Assembly: GCF_000002995.4 (NCBI RefSeq)
Contig: NW_025062479.1
Location: 10,955,721 to 11,019,720, forward strand
Source: Brugia malayi
Lineage: Eukaryota; Nematoda; Chromadorea; Rhabditida; Onchocercidae
Direction of reading: 5' to 3'
Length of the DNA: 64,000 nucleotides
Shown: in pieces, positions 63,951 through 64,000 of the stretch
Layout of the letters: each line of letters begins with the position of its first letter
Numbering within the stretch: position 1 is the stretch's first letter
Notes under the pieces: generated by a model
What the model was told of the DNA's origin: nothing
Databases searched by the model: none
The model's input: only the letters and a program-made list of their open reading frames with translations
Made by a program: the position numbers and the translations under genes

Positions 63951-64000
63951 ATATATCTTAATTTGCAAACAGTATCATTGCTGCATCATGCATCTTTGCG

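Noticed and set aside
1..64000. tRNA, rRNA, CRISPR arrays, transposase or retroviral genes
   Set aside because: No T-loop/GTTCGA tRNA signature, rRNA-like GC-rich block, regular spacer array, or polymerase/integrase motif was seen on either strand.

Overview
This window is eukaryotic and very AT-rich, with long A/T homopolymers, short exons, GT..AG introns with T-rich (often TTTTCAG-like) acceptors, and gene products whose closest remembered relatives are nematode and other metazoan proteins. I infer a parasitic nematode, most likely a filarial (clade III) species. That placement rests on composition and gene style, not on a database match.

Layout. 6-607 (-): the first three coding exons of an SBF1/SBF2-type (MTMR5/MTMR13, C. 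elegans mtm-5) DENN-domain pseudophosphatase running off the left edge. 1991-11652 (+): a complete 12-exon EOGT gene (EGF-domain O-GlcNAc transferase of the ER), head-to-head with mtm-5 across about 1.4 kb. 5658-8221 (-): a four-pass membrane protein gene lying antisense inside the 4.8-kb eighth intron of EOGT. 11653-20056: about 8.4 kb with no gene I can support. 20057-26783 (+): a complete 11-exon rhodopsin-family peptide GPCR (somatostatin/opioid/allatostatin-C-like) with a histidine-rich second extracellular loop. 29292-29580 (-): two linked exons of an unrecognised protein. 36759-60193 (+): the SHOC2/SUR-8 (soc-2) leucine-rich-repeat scaffold of Ras-RAF signalling, with two possible N-termini separated by a 14-kb intron. 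60194-64000: a diverged ~250-bp repeat array and several weak candidate exons.

The genes do not form an operon or pathway. EOGT acts in the ER on EGF repeats; SHOC2, mtm-5 and the GPCR act in signalling and membrane traffic. All multi-exon models were built by hand by joining open segments at splice sites with matching phase; every junction was checked for phase and the totals divide by three.

The most unusual points are: the nested antisense tetraspan gene with a conflicting cassette exon; an EOGT exon whose acceptor lacks AG; a decayed 100-bp tandem duplication of an EOGT exon-intron boundary; a 31-bp copy of a SHOC2 exon edge inside a neighbouring SHOC2 intron; and the unidentified Cys-containing minus-strand exons near 29.4 kb. 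I found no CRISPR, tRNA, rRNA, transposase or viral gene.
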